Of a stretch of 64,000 bases of DNA, positions 20,343 to 31,584 are shown piece after piece (the first letter of the stretch is position 1; each line of letters starts with the position of its first letter). The position numbers were made by a program, and so were the translations under genes. The notes beneath the pieces were generated by a model that did no database searches, had not been told where the DNA came from, and worked only from the letters and a program-made list of their open reading frames with translations. Where the stretch lies: contig CM043967.1 in assembly GCA_014529385.2 (NCBI GenBank), forward strand, positions 135,417,182-135,481,181, read 5' to 3'. The DNA is from Adiantum capillus-veneris. Taxonomy: Eukaryota > Streptophyta > Polypodiopsida > Polypodiales > Pteridaceae.

Positions 20343-21848
20343 TTGGCTAAACTAGGAGAAGAGCTTAAACCGGCTTACTTTGCGAATGTTCTAACAAAAG
20401 AAGAAGAAAATCTTTTGCTAAGCTTGTTAAAGGAATACCGGGATATCTTTGCTTGGTCTTACAAGGATCTCAAGGGTGTTGATCCAGAAATCTGCCAACA
20501 TACCATACCCATGAGAGATGACGCGAAACCAAGTAGACAGATACCATACATGTATAATGAAACATTTACCAGGAAAATAAAAGAAGAGATTGAAAAACTG
20601 AAGGAAGCCGAATTCATTTACGAAATTGAACGCACAGATTGGGTGTCTCCAATTGTGGTAGTACCCAAGAAGAATGAAAAATTACGAGTATGTGTTGTTC
20701 TCAAAAAGGTGAATGCAGCTACCATTAGAGACAACTTTCCTCTTCCGATAACTGAGCATGTTTTAGAACGAGTTGCAGGAAAAGAAGCTTACAACTTCTT
20801 AGACGGCTTTTCATGATACAATCAACTTTTGGTTGACCCAAAAGATCATCATAAAACTGCTTTTACAACAGAATGGGGTATATTTGCCTATTGGGTTATG
20901 CCGTTTGGGTTAACTAATGCTCCAGCCACGTTTCAGAGGTTGATGAGCCATGCTTTTAAAGAATATCTTTGGAAAGTCTTAGAAGTATATATGGATGATC
21001 TATGCGTACATTCATCAATCCGGGCTGATCATTTTGAACACCTCAAAAAGGTATTCGAAAAATGTAGACTTTATAGGATTTGCTTAAATCCTAAAAAGTG
21101 CACATTCATGGGTAGACAAGGAAAAATTCTTGGACATATAGTGTCTAAAAATGGCATAGCTACTGATATTGAGAAGATTCATGTCATTGCTAATTTGCCT
21201 AGATCAACAACAGTCAAGCGGGTACAAGCCTTCATGGGGCATTGTGGATATTACTGATGGTTCATCTACATGTACGCTATAATTGCAAAACCCATGTATG
21301 TCTTGATTACGCACTTTGAGCGGACCGAGGCATGTGAATAATCCTTCATGAAGCTTAAGCAAGATCTCACCTCAACTCCAATATTGAAAGCACCAGATTG
21401 GGATAAGGTATTCCATGTATATGTAGATGCTTCAAATTTTGCTATAGGTTGTATACTAGCTCAACCACGAGATGGGAAAATTTACTTTCCTATTTCTTAT
21501 GCTAGCCGACAATTGAACATGGCAGAAAAGAATTACACCACCACCAAAAGAGAAGGACTAGGAATGATCTATGCCGTTAAAAAGTATAGACATTACCTAT
21601 TAGCCAACAAGTTGTTGTTCTTTGTGAACCACCAAGCTTTGTTGTATTTGGTCAACAAGCCATGCAATACAGGGAGAATAGTGAGATGGTTCATCATTCT
21701 TCTCGAATTTGATTTCACTGTGGTTGTAAAAAAAGGGATTACACATCAACGAGCAGATCATTTGTCAAGGATTGTTTCACGGGAATCACCTAAAGGGGTA
21801 GACGATGATACCAGATGCCTATTTGTTCTCCGTGGAAATGATACCTAG
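20343..21848 (+). pseudogene. E1 reverse transcriptase and RNase H
   Basis: One frame with three internal stops (20814, 21255, 21339). RT: WVSPIVVVPKKNEKLRVCV, then VMPFGLTNAPATFQ, then catalytic EVYMDDL near 20990, then KCTFMGRQGKILGHIVS and AFMGHCGYY. RNase H: VYVDASNFAIGCILAQ (first catalytic Asp), ASRQLNMAEKNYTTTKREGL (Glu) and HQRADHLSR (Asp). The protein would copy element RNA and degrade the template. Frame passes into integrase after a shift near 21800-21850. Confidence 0.9.
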
Positions 21849-23600
21849 ATGGTCGGAAAACATTGTGTCATTAATGACAATAGCTCAAGTGGATTCACAA
21901 ATACCACTTCCTATCACAATCGGATTAATTGAGCAACTGGCTATGTATCAATTACTAGATGGAAAGCTATACAAAAGAAATCGACACGGGAAATTGCTCT
22001 TATGCATTAACCCTGAAGAAAAAGAACAGTACCTAAGTCAAGCACATGTTACCATAGTAGGACTTCACTTTGTGGAAGACCAAACTATGCAATGAATCTT
22101 GAGACTTGGAGTATTTTGGTAGACTATGAGGAGAGATGTTCAATCTTTTGTAAAGGATTTCCCTCAATGTCAAAGACAGACACCCATACCTCATGCAACA
22201 TTTTTTCAAATGTGACATGTTCCTAAGTGGAGTAATTATCTGGTTACTTACTTGTCGAGTCGAACATTTCCTGAGGATATGAGTAAACGCCGTAAAAAAG
22301 TAATTGAAACTGAAGCAAGAGACTATGCTCTTATTGGGAACCAATTGTATCGGAGAGGTAAAGATCAACATTTGCATCTTTGTGCAAATGAAAACGAGTA
22401 TATTTCAATTATAGAATAAGCACATGCTAGATTAGTTGGAGGTCACTTTTCTATTGAGACCACCACAAGAGCAATCTTGATGGCAGGCATATGCTGGCTA
22501 ACACTATTTGCAGATGCCAAAGAATATGTTTGAAGATGTGATGCTTGTCAACGAGCAAAAAGGCCAACACGAGTAGATAGCATGCCCTTAAGACCTGTGA
22601 TGGGGGCTAGAGCTTTCGCAAAATGGTGTATAGGTTTTGTTGGACCGATACAGCCACCTGCTTATAGAACCCAAGCTCAATATATCATTGTAGCTACGGA
22701 CTATTTGACCAAGTGGGCCGATGATAAAGCAACTCAAAAGAATGATGTCAGAACCACTGTTGCATTCTTATATGAGTATGTTTTCACGAGATATGGACTG
22801 CCAATAGAGATTGTCCGTGATCGGGGAACTCATTTCCTCAATGAGGTGATAGAGTATTTTCTTAACGAGTTTATGGTCATCCATAACAAATCACCTTCCT
22901 ATCACCCATAAGCAAACGGACAAGCTGAGCATACGAATAAGATTCTTAGCTCAATGCTGACTAAAGTGGTTAGTTCAGGAAGGACAGACCGGGAAATGAA
23001 TCTCCATGCAGCTCTATGGGTTTATCAAGTTTCATTCAAAACAACTCTAAATGCTACACCCTTTAACCTTGTTTATGGTCTTGATGCCATACTGTCAATA
23101 GAATTTATATTATCGACATTAAGGGTAGCACAGAATCTTGAGTGAATTGGACATGAATTGTTAGAAAGACTTGAAGATTTGTAAAAGCTAGACGAGCAAA
23201 GGCTAACTGTTGTAGCTCATATCTTTGCACAAAAGTAGAAACAAAAACAGTTTTTTGTTTCCCACTTAATCACAAAGATCTTCAAGAAAGGGGACTTAGT
23301 TCTAGTCTATTCCCTTAAGCAACACATTCCCAACTTTAAGAAAAAGGGAAACGGACCATTTATCATTGAAGATGTATCATTAAGTGGAGGAGTAAAATTG
23401 TCCACCCTAGATGGTGAACCAATGGCTAATTGGATTAGTGGATGTCGTTTAAAGAAATACAATTTTTCACTAACTAATGATTTGCTAGAAAGAATGCATG
23501 CAGCAAAACAAAGGAAGATCAAAAGACAGTAGGTTATTGATGAAGCCCAAGAGGATTCTCGACTTTGGGTACTCAAGCGAAAAGTTGCTCTCAAGAATCA
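21805..23600 (+). pseudogene. E1 integrase with two H2C2 zinc regions
   Basis: A single frame (stops at 22093, 22417, 22531, 22909, 23143 and others) contains two successive zinc-binding-like regions. The first has LLDGKLYKRN, AHVTIVGLHF and FPQCQRQ, with one Cys lost. The second has LIGNQLYRRG, AHARLVGGHF and RCDACQRAK and is complete. Then the catalytic core: ATDYLTKWA, VRDRGTHF and ANGQAEHTNK (D, D, E present), and a C-terminal region with KKGDLVLVYSLKQ and GNGPFIIE. Integrase would insert the cDNA. Most gypsy integrases have one H2C2 module. Confidence 0.85.
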
Positions 23601-23625
23601 ACAAATACCGATTCCCATCAACACT

Positions 23626-24123
23626 TTGGAAATAGATGATCGACAATGGGAATTACCTAAAGACGCAGTTTCAACAGATGATGACTGGTTAGACGCAATG
23701 GACCTGCGCATCAAAGTACAACTCAACAATCATAGCACCAATGCTTTGGTCGACACAGCAGCTAGAGTAAATGCAGTAAGTTATTCCACATACAAGAAGG
23801 CCACAAGTCAAGCATTAACGACAGGAATAGCGACAATCAAAGGATGCAACAAGAACCCAACTCCAACATTGGGAATAGTTAACTTGAATGTGATAGTACA
23901 TAGATGTTCATGTCCTCATCAGCTTGTATGCTTACCAGATGAACACATGAATGAGATGATGATTCTTGGAATTCCTTGGATGCGTACATACAAAGTAGTA
24001 CCAGATTGGGATACGAATCAACTAAAGCTTTCACCTAAAGGAGGGCAACTCATTGTTCCAATTGCACAAAGCAAGGAGGAATGGAAAAGAAGCAATCAGC
24101 AGACCAATCCACGAAGTAGTTGA
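23626..24123 (+). pseudogene. Second retropepsin-like domain downstream of integrase
   Basis: In the same frame as the integrase, 165 residues contain NALVDTAARVNAVS (D-T-A-A where proteases have D-T/S-G-A) and, about 75 residues later, MMILGIPWMRTYKVVPDW, the closing I-L-G-x-P-W signature. These are the two hallmarks of an aspartic protease in the right order and spacing. Gypsy pol normally has the protease before RT. The Gly-to-Ala change in the active site may mean loss of activity, as may general decay. Alternatively this is the start of another element fused by chance, but the unbroken frame argues against that. Confidence 0.6.
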
Positions 24124-24450
24124 TCTTCTCCATCTCCTTGACAATCAAATGCTACATGTAGCATGCAAGGAGTCAGGAAAATTTGGGTACCAAAAGCACA
24201 GCTTAAGGATAAACCAACTTAGATTTGGGTGCCTAAACCTTCACGACAAAACAAAGCGAAGTTCCAAGGGTTAAAACACAGAGACGAGCATCTCCGAGCA
24301 AGGAACCTAACTTGGAAATGGTTTGGAAGAAAAAGGAGCACTTATCTTCTTCAGTCTAAAAGGACATTTTAGAGAAAATTCCGACAAATCTGCTAACTTT
24401 GCACCCTATTCATTGAACAGGAGCAATGCAAGCAGCAGAGAGGGCGAAGA
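24124..24450 (+). other. E1 sequence between pol and the inserted LTR element
   Basis: Degraded continuation of pol (a frame is readable to 24274), then non-coding sequence. From 24389 it holds the first half of a ~125-base unit (TCTGCTAACTTTGCACC...) that reappears intact at 31580. Confidence 0.6.
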
Positions 24451-24604
24451 TGTCAAGACACCGGCAAGGCCGAATTAGACAAGGACAGGGCCAGGCTAGG
24501 CGGTGTGGAACGGGGAGTCTAACTAGGGAAAAGGGCCAGGGGCTTGCCTATATAATGGGTGGTTGGGTGGTGGACTCTCAGACCCTAGCATCCCTTGTCT
24601 TACA
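24451..24604 (+). repeat. 5' LTR, 154 bp
   Basis: Starts TGTCAAGACA, has a TATATAATGG promoter-like motif near 24549, ends CTTGTCTTACA. Immediately followed by the PBS. Confidence 0.85.
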
Positions 24605-24605
24605 C

Positions 24606-24617
24606 TGGTATCAGAGC
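24606..24617 (+). other. Primer-binding site
   Basis: TGGTATCAGAGC, complementary to the 3' end of plant initiator tRNA-Met, one base after the LTR. Confidence 0.9.
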
Positions 24618-25880
24618 TAAGGGAGAAGGAGCCATGGAGAAGGGGGGAAGGTTGCATGATCGTGTTCTCTCTCTCTCGATCGAAGGCATCCCTCTCTCCC
24701 TCGTTTTCAGCAGCAAAAAATGTGCATGGCCTTTCCTGACAGTGCAAGCCATGGTGTGCAAACAGCTATGCAAGAAGGTGGTTGTGCAAGAAGTCAGGAC
24801 CGAGGCACCCTGCATGTGCAGATGCCCTTGCTAGGCGAGAAGGCCGAGGCCACAAGGACGCAGGCATGCACGCTTAGCGGGAGGAAGGACCGAATTTCAA
24901 CCTACATCATACTTTGCATGGAAAGCATCGACGGATGCGCGCTAGCCTGCGGAGCAAACTTTGCTCCTGCTGCACGGGAGTGAGATAACCATATAGGCGT
25001 AGATGATCACCATCTTGCCTGCGCAGTCGGTCGCCATGGCTGCAGGAGGAAATTCAAAAAAAAATTAATTGGGCACCCTAATTTTGGGGTACCCCCACCC
25101 AGTTAAAGGTCAAAGCCCACGTCAGGGCCATACATAGCGGGTTAATGACTTGGTTTCTGGGGTTTTTGGCGGCAAGTTTCTCACATCACTCCACTTCCGC
25201 AACCCTGACACAATGACAATGGCACGGACAATATTGTTATTGATTCGTGGATCATCGAAGCATTGATCGACAAGGCTACAACCTACCATGGTATATCCGT
25301 CAGCACCGCTCGAGACTCGACGGGCAGGGAACATCTGCACGAAGATGAAAAGTTTAGCATGCATGCTTATGCATCATGCAAAACTTCGACGGCACAGCAA
25401 TTCGAGTCGCATGATCAACAAGTTATTTGAAGCATTCAAATATCGTTGCCCTACATTATTGGCAAGGGCCAATTATTAGTTGCAAGCCCGCATCAAGCAC
25501 GGCTTGAATACACACAGTCTCGATCAGAAGCATGGCTTCTACAGAGTGCCTAAATAGAGCACGCCCATCAACGGTTCAAGTTTTCTTCAAAGACAAGGTA
25601 TGCCTATTCGTTACACTTTTCTTGTTTAATTAGTCTTAGTGCCGTTGTCCACTGTTATACTAGAGCACGGCTCACTTGGTCTCCAAGGTGCTGTTCTAAT
25701 CATTGAGCAAGGCTCATTAAGTGCATACAAAACTGATGTGTTACATACAACACTCCAGAGCTAAACCTGGCAACTTATTATCATGCATGGCATGTACATA
25801 TCTACAAAGGAAATGTCCCAAGCAAGGCTTGCGTTTTTGTACTGCTCGAATCTGGAGTAGGCTAGGAAACTATCCATCAG
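24618..25880 (+). other. Leader and unrecognised interior
   Basis: Begins with a leader (GAGCCATGGAGAAGG) like that of the chromovirus at 51120. No gag frame follows. Short frames here have no family features. Treat as non-coding interior. Confidence 0.5.
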
Positions 25881-26686
25881 AGACATTTCTATACCTGTAT
25901 GGTAGAACCATTTTCTGGCTATGCCTAGAACGAGTTCTAACTACAGTAAAGGAAAGTGTAGGTAAGGCCTGTAGTTTTTCATGCAAATTTCTTTCTCGCT
26001 TACTTCCATGGGAAAAGCAGGCAAAAGTTCTCGGCATTGCCGACCATTTGTCACAGCCTGCAAACCTACCAAACAGTCAAGAGTATCTTTGCTTGAGTTT
26101 CATAACAAGGCTTCTGTCCAGCCTTGTAAAGGCTAGAGCATGGTAGTGCTGGAGAATCTCATGGAGGTCAGGACAGCCTATTGGTAATCTTGATACATGA
26201 GGTAGCAGGTGCTAGACAGGACCAACCATTAACGACCATTTCAAGAAGCTCTCAAGAAAATTGTTAGGGCTTGTTTTCAATGGAGACATTTCTATACCTG
26301 TATGGTAGAACCATTTTCTGGCTATGCCTAGAACGAGTTCTAACTACAATAAAGGAAAGTGTAGGTAAGGCCTGTAGTTTGTCATGCAAATTTCTTTCTC
26401 GCTTACTTCCATGGGCAAAGCAGGCAAAATTTCTCGGCATGGCCGACCATTTGTCACAGCCTGCAAACCTACCAAACAGTCAAGAGTATCTTTGCTTGAG
26501 TTTCATAACAAGGCTTCTGTCCAGCCTTGCAAAGGCTAGAGCATGGTAGTGCTGGAGAATCTCATCGAGGTCAGCACAGCCTATTGCTAATCTTGATACA
26601 TGAGGTAGCAGGTGCTAGACAGGACCAACCATTAACGACCATTTCAAGAAGCTCTCAAGAAAATTGTTAGGGCTTGTTTTCAATGG
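25881..26686 (+). repeat. 403-bp tandem duplication
   Basis: Units 25881-26283 and 26284-26686, both beginning AGACATTTCTATACCTG and ending CTTGTTTTCAATGG. I count about 10 differences, mostly transversions. An open frame of about 90 residues is kept in both units (FLYLYGRTIFWLCLERVL...), but I recognise no family. Confidence 0.9.
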
Positions 26687-28709
26687 AGCGAGTTTTTGTC
26701 TTAGTAATTAGGCCAAGCAGGTATGGCTATACGCCGTTTTGGAACGCGTTTTTCCTTCCAAATTTTATGACCAATGGTTGCAGCAACAACGACCAAGTTA
26801 GCCAAGTTTAAGTTTTTCTTGCTTTCTCCTGTTTAAACTTTACTTTGCAATTACTCGCATTGTGCAAAGCAAAGTGCTTTAGCCATTTCATATGCAGCAA
26901 GGCTTCAAGAAACTAGCACACTAGGGAATATCATCTCACAGGATCCCTACCAGTCTCAACTGTGAAAGGTACTCATGGTTTTGGTTCTCATGGTTGAGGC
27001 CATCACTCTCAACAAGGGCTTACCATCCTGCATGTAAGGCATGCTAGCCAAGTGGATTGAACTCCACCACATCATGAATTATGCTTCTGCTATAACACCA
27101 GACACTTTGTCAAGGACAAGATAAGTTCTGGATTGTTTAACATGATTTTTGGTTGTTGTCAACGCAAAACACCACTAAAATAAACCTAAAACTTGGACTT
27201 GTTTCACCGACAAGGTGTCCTATTTAAGTCATCCTCGTACAGTCACGACCCTTAGACGGTAGACAATCAAGATTTGACTTGTGTTTTATGCTGCCTCTCT
27301 CAATGAGAGCATCATACAGACAGCTGGTTGTATGCTTATAGAATAAGCTGCAATCCAAGCATAAGATGCACACGAAAACATGGATTGGGTACGCACTACA
27401 TGAGGTTAAGAAACCTTCCTCAACTTGCATGCTCTTTCTCTCTCTCTCTTTATTTTCTCTCAAAGAATAATGAAAACTTCCTAAGAGCTTTTGAACATGT
27501 TTGTTTGGGAGTCAGCCTGAGCCAAGGTGCTCTAACTCTCAGCTAGAAATAGGGCAAGACACCATCTACATTAGCCATAATGGCTATGAGCCACACACAG
27601 GCTGGCTAAGAGTCATTCTTAGATCTTGGGTAAGACCCAACTATTGGCATTCCTTGGGTGATTTTTCTTAGGATTGAACGGATTTGCCCAGTGGAGTGCA
27701 CATCAACCACATCGACATTAATGGACGAGCAAGAGTCTCTTCATTTCGTAGGATTAGGGTGTCATTTTTGCACTATATGTTTCTAGAGCGACACTCAAGT
27801 TGAGTTTTTGATACTCTTGCACTACATGGATTGTCCAAGGAAGGCTCCATGAGGGGCTAATTTGGGGAGCAGATGAAGGAGATGCAAAGTTGAGATAGGT
27901 GGTCCAAGTGGAAGTCAAGGTACAGGTGTGTATCTCACTTCATGGAGCCTACCCGTCTTTTCAATTTGCGAATCGGAGCTTTGGTTAGCAAGATACACTC
28001 AATTGAATTTTTTCCGGGGGTCGGGTCTGAGCCCACTTGGCTGCATTGGAGGATATTCCATCTGGCATCTTTTTGGACCTCACCAAAGTTCTCAATGATA
28101 GTGTACATCATGTGGAGTTAGCACGAAGTCACCGCACGTGATTCCGGTCCTCAGGCACCGAGTTATGGCTCGGGAAAACCTAGGGCAGATGAAGACAAAG
28201 TGTTTGCAGATGATTTTTCAAGTTTTTGGTCGCCTTGGATCGCGAACCCAGGGGAGTTGGAATTCGACGAGCACGGGGGGAATCAAAGATGATGATCGAG
28301 GTGATTGGGTGGAGGTTTTACTCTAATCATTGGGTTTCTCAGTAGAAAATGGCAAGATTATGAAGTGGGTAAAAAAAATAATGAGGAGGGGCATTTTTTT
28401 ACATGGTCTTGGAAGTTGAAGTTGGTGGATTCACCCATCGCTTCCACATGTCAGGGTAATAGCCCACATGCATAGTCGCAGGCAGCAGGGTCGCAGGTTA
28501 TATATATTGGACCGTGAGTAGCCATTAGTACACAAGGGAGGAGAGAGGGGAGCTCCCTCCGCGTTGGCTATGGCGGCGCAGTGGCTGACCTGCCGGGCGC
28601 TGTGCGTGGCCCACTGGGGTGGTTTTGGCCTTTGCTGGCGGCGCGGTGGTGTGCCCGTAGGTGTGAGGAAAGTCGGTTTGATAGTGATGGCGTGGCACCC
28701 GTGCTAGTG
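26687..28709 (+). other. Unrecognised interior of the LTR element
   Basis: No frame with family features on either strand. 28480-28740 is noticeably GC-rich compared with its surroundings and could be a captured fragment, but I cannot identify it. Confidence 0.4.
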
Positions 28710-29608
28710 GTGAGTCTCGCGGCCCTAGGGGCCCCAAAAGTTTTGAAGGCAAGAGGGAGGGCAATAGCGACCTCGCTATTGCCTCCCCCCCTAGTGGAAG
28801 AAAGTGGTCGCACAAGCAGAGAAAGCGGGTCAGAAAGGGTTCAAGAAGTCCGGCCAAGGGACCAATCCCACCAAAGGGTTAGGGAAGAGCAAAGTGCGAG
28901 AGAGGGAACTCAAAGGCTCAAGAAGAGCAAGCCGGGAGGCCAAATTGAATGGACAAGGAGTCAAAATGTGTACACCATACAAATATTGTTTCCAAAATTG
29001 AACTATGCCAGGTGCAAGCAATGCAAGAAAATCTAAAAAAAGCTACAAGTGAAGGCCACGAGAGGAGAAACTCACCCATCATTTCTTTTTTGAACCTCCT
29101 AGAGGTACCCCTATAAAAGAATGTAAATGTGAAAAACTGAGGGCTTTTTTGCCTGAGTGGGTGATTGAAAGTTGCAAGCTTGTGTAGTGTTAAGCTTGCC
29201 ATTGAAGATGCATACTTGATTGTACTATTCCCCTATGCAATAATACCACATATTTGCCCCTATCTCTTGTGTTGCTTCTCCCCATTCCCCTCCTTTTCTC
29301 TCGCTCCTTGTGTATTGGCCATTGTTTGCAGAGGGTTTGCCTGTAGCTTGAAGGGTGCTACCAAGAGGGCAGAATTGGGGTGCTTTGTGGGTCAAAAAGG
29401 GTGAGTTGAGCAGTGTGGGTGCATTTGTGCTACAAGATGTTTTTTTGCAAGGGGTGAGATAGTTGTTCTGTGTGCTAAAGTGGAGTTGTTAGTGCAAATT
29501 AGCCAATTTGAAGGTGTTATTTGAGAGGTTAGGGGTGCTGTGGAATCCCTGGGCTATAGAGAGGCAGATATTTTGTGTGCTGTGTGTGTTCCCTATTTCC
29601 CCTCTCCA
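28710..29608 (+). repeat. Repeat R2, copy 1 (LTR-like)
   Basis: About 900 bases collinear with 46960-47839, from GGGGCCCCAAA(A/T) to CCCTCTCCA. Contains arms GGCAATAGCGA and TCGCTATTGCC (28760-28783), and a TATAAAAG motif near 29112. Because copy 2 follows a polypurine tract, R2 is probably an LTR; this one would be a solo or partial LTR inserted in the element at 24451. Confidence 0.7.
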
Positions 29609-30800
29609 ACGTGGATGACGTGTTTCTCTGTATTTGAATACGGGTAAGTGAACATTCAATTCAATCTCCAGGTACACATCTATTGATTTGGTGCTAGTCG
29701 AGTTTTTGGTATGCATAGCTTGGTTTTTTCAAGTCGTTTAAATACTCTTGAATATTTCAGGGCCATGCCAAGGGAATGTCAAAATGAGTATTTTGGGCCG
29801 TAGTGTCCAATGTACATTATGCTGTTATGAATCCACTTGTAGGATTCGATTTGGAACATGTTGTCACATGGGATACAACATGGTCTAGGGACTCAAGGAG
29901 TTGGGTTTAGCCAGTGTGGAGCAAGGATAATGAGGGTCCCTCTCACTCCCGTCATAGAGTGTTTGCAGTTACCTCCACACACAAGTACATCTTGTAAAAG
30001 GATGTTCTTTTTTACACATCCTCACATGAGACATACTCCACATGTGAAGAATATGAGTCTCTGGACTAACATTGGCTCCACTATTTCAAATATGTGTCAC
30101 GACAAAGTCCCAGGGTGCTGGTCAAATCTGTATTCTAGACCATTTTTAGCACGACGTATCAGGAGAAATTTCAGTGGTGGCCAGATACTGAGAATGACTT
30201 GCTCAGCTACAAGTATTGCTAAACAACATTACAGATGGTTGTTTATACATATAGAAAATGAAAGAGTTTCATTGTGTGTACCTAGAAGTGATCACTGTTT
30301 CACCTTCTATTATGGTTCAGACGTTTCAGCAAGGCTTGCACAAGATTGCAACTGAAAGTATATAGTTCTTTTCAGACCTATTTACATTCCTTTTTAATGT
30401 GTGCTAAGTGCATCACATTTGCCATAAGTATTGGCAAGGATCACCCTGGATATATAGGTTCAGATCTGTTTTTTGCTAAATGCATGCACACTAGGTGTTA
30501 TGGGCCCTAGTGTTTAGCAAAGGCTGATTTGGAACGGCATGCATATTCCTCAACTTGTTTCTTATGAAGTATTTTTCACTCTCTGTGCAGTATCTCAATG
30601 AGTTAACTTTTCGGTCTACCAATCACCAATAGAGATCATGGCTCGATTTGGGTGTTTGTGAATCTTTCACATTAACCACAATGGTTATTTAGCCAACTGT
30701 TGATTTGTCAGCAACATGGTATGATATTGTGATTCCCGTTTAGCCATCTAGAATGACTGGTTGTAGACCGTGGGGGAAACAAAGTTCGGTATTGTCACTT
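29609..30800 (+). other. Unrecognised interior
   Basis: The longest frame, 29858-30355 (165 codons, Cys/His-rich by chance), has no recognisable domain. I see no gene. Confidence 0.4.
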
Positions 30801-31360
30801 GTCCAAGGGGATATGTAGATTACAAAGTGTAATCTTGTGCTAAAGGATATGCAAGTGCGTACGTTAGCACCATATGATCCAATTAGTAAGCATTTATCGC
30901 TCTACTTGGAGTTTTCTTACCATAAGTTTAATCATGTTTGCGATTAGGTGTAGTCTCTTCATGTTTAAATCAAGTTCTCAACCTTGAACACTAGTTGTAG
31001 TGGGGTTATTTACTGCTGAACTTGGAAAAAAAGTCAAGGACTTAAACTTGGCTGATGAGTCATGTTAGCAAGTTACTTTCATGGAAAGTGAAAACTCGTT
31101 TTGCATACTCATGTGTGTTCTAACTGGAGTCTACACACTGTGATAGGATAGGAATCGGTAACACAAGCTCGTTGAAAATGGACAACAATGTGGGAAATCA
31201 AGATGTTACTCTTGGTTTCATTGAACCTCCTGCGGAACCGTGTCTTGGTCAACCAAACAGTTGGATCCATGAAGGATGCCACTTGGGAAAAACATTAGTG
31301 TTCTTAAGAAGAAGTTTCCCACTTTTGTTTTCGAGGACAAAAAATCTTCTTAAGGGGGGA
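30800..31360 (+). pseudogene. Gypsy integrase C-terminus remnant and chromodomain end
   Basis: Very degraded text such as LYLEFSYHKFNHV corresponds to the ...EFAYNN..KHV region of the chromovirus integrase at 55850. From 31218 the bases match 56338-56540 closely: ATTGAACCTCCTGC, then GCCACTTGGGAAAAAC, then TTAAGAAGAAGTTTCCC, which encode the end of the chromodomain. A polypurine tract (TTAAGGGGGGAGTAA, 31350-31364) follows. Confidence 0.65.
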
Positions 31361-31364
31361 GTAA

Positions 31365-31511
31365 TCAGGACACCGGCAAGGCCGGACTAGTAGACAAGGG
31401 CAGGGCTGGGCTAGGCGGTGTGGAACGGGGAGTCTAACTAGGGAAAAAGGCTAGGGTATTTCCTATATAATGGGTGGTGGACTCTCAAACCCTAGCTTTC
31501 CTTGTCTTACA
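31365..31511 (+). repeat. 3' LTR
   Basis: Matches 24451-24604 (CAGGACACCGGCAAGGCCGG at its start, CTTGTCTTACA at its end) but lacks the first TG and a short GGTTGG duplication. Confidence 0.85.
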
Positions 31512-31584
31512 CAAGAAGAAGCTAAACCAAAAAGAGAAACTACAAGAACTACCCGCGTATCAACTAGACCCCGAGTTAGTCTGC

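Larger units (their letters stand above)
24451..31511 (+). mobile_element. LTR element inserted in E1 (chromovirus-related, mostly non-coding)
   Basis: 5' LTR 24451-24604, PBS at 24606, 3' LTR 31365-31511, with near-identical 5-base flanks (GAAGA / CAAGA). LTRs are related to those of the chromovirus at 50929-56694 (both carry GGCAAGGCCG, CTAGGC, TATATA(A/G)T and GTGGACTC). Only the last part of pol (about 30800-31360) is recognisable; 24620-30800 shows no gag, RT or RNase H. It is probably a non-autonomous derivative, or one whose inside was replaced. Confidence 0.75.

Noticed and set aside
24604-24620. TGGTATCAGAGC as a tRNA gene fragment
   Set aside because: It follows an LTR end immediately and is a retrotransposon primer-binding site; the same holds at 43379-43392 and, diverged, at 51083 and 49989.
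28581-29036. 151-codon frame in GC-rich DNA as a possible host gene
   Set aside because: It crosses into repeat R2, where copy 2 does not keep the frame, and opposite-strand frames are equally long.
29858-30355. 165-codon frame
   Set aside because: No domain, no conserved neighbours, lies inside the non-coding part of an LTR element.
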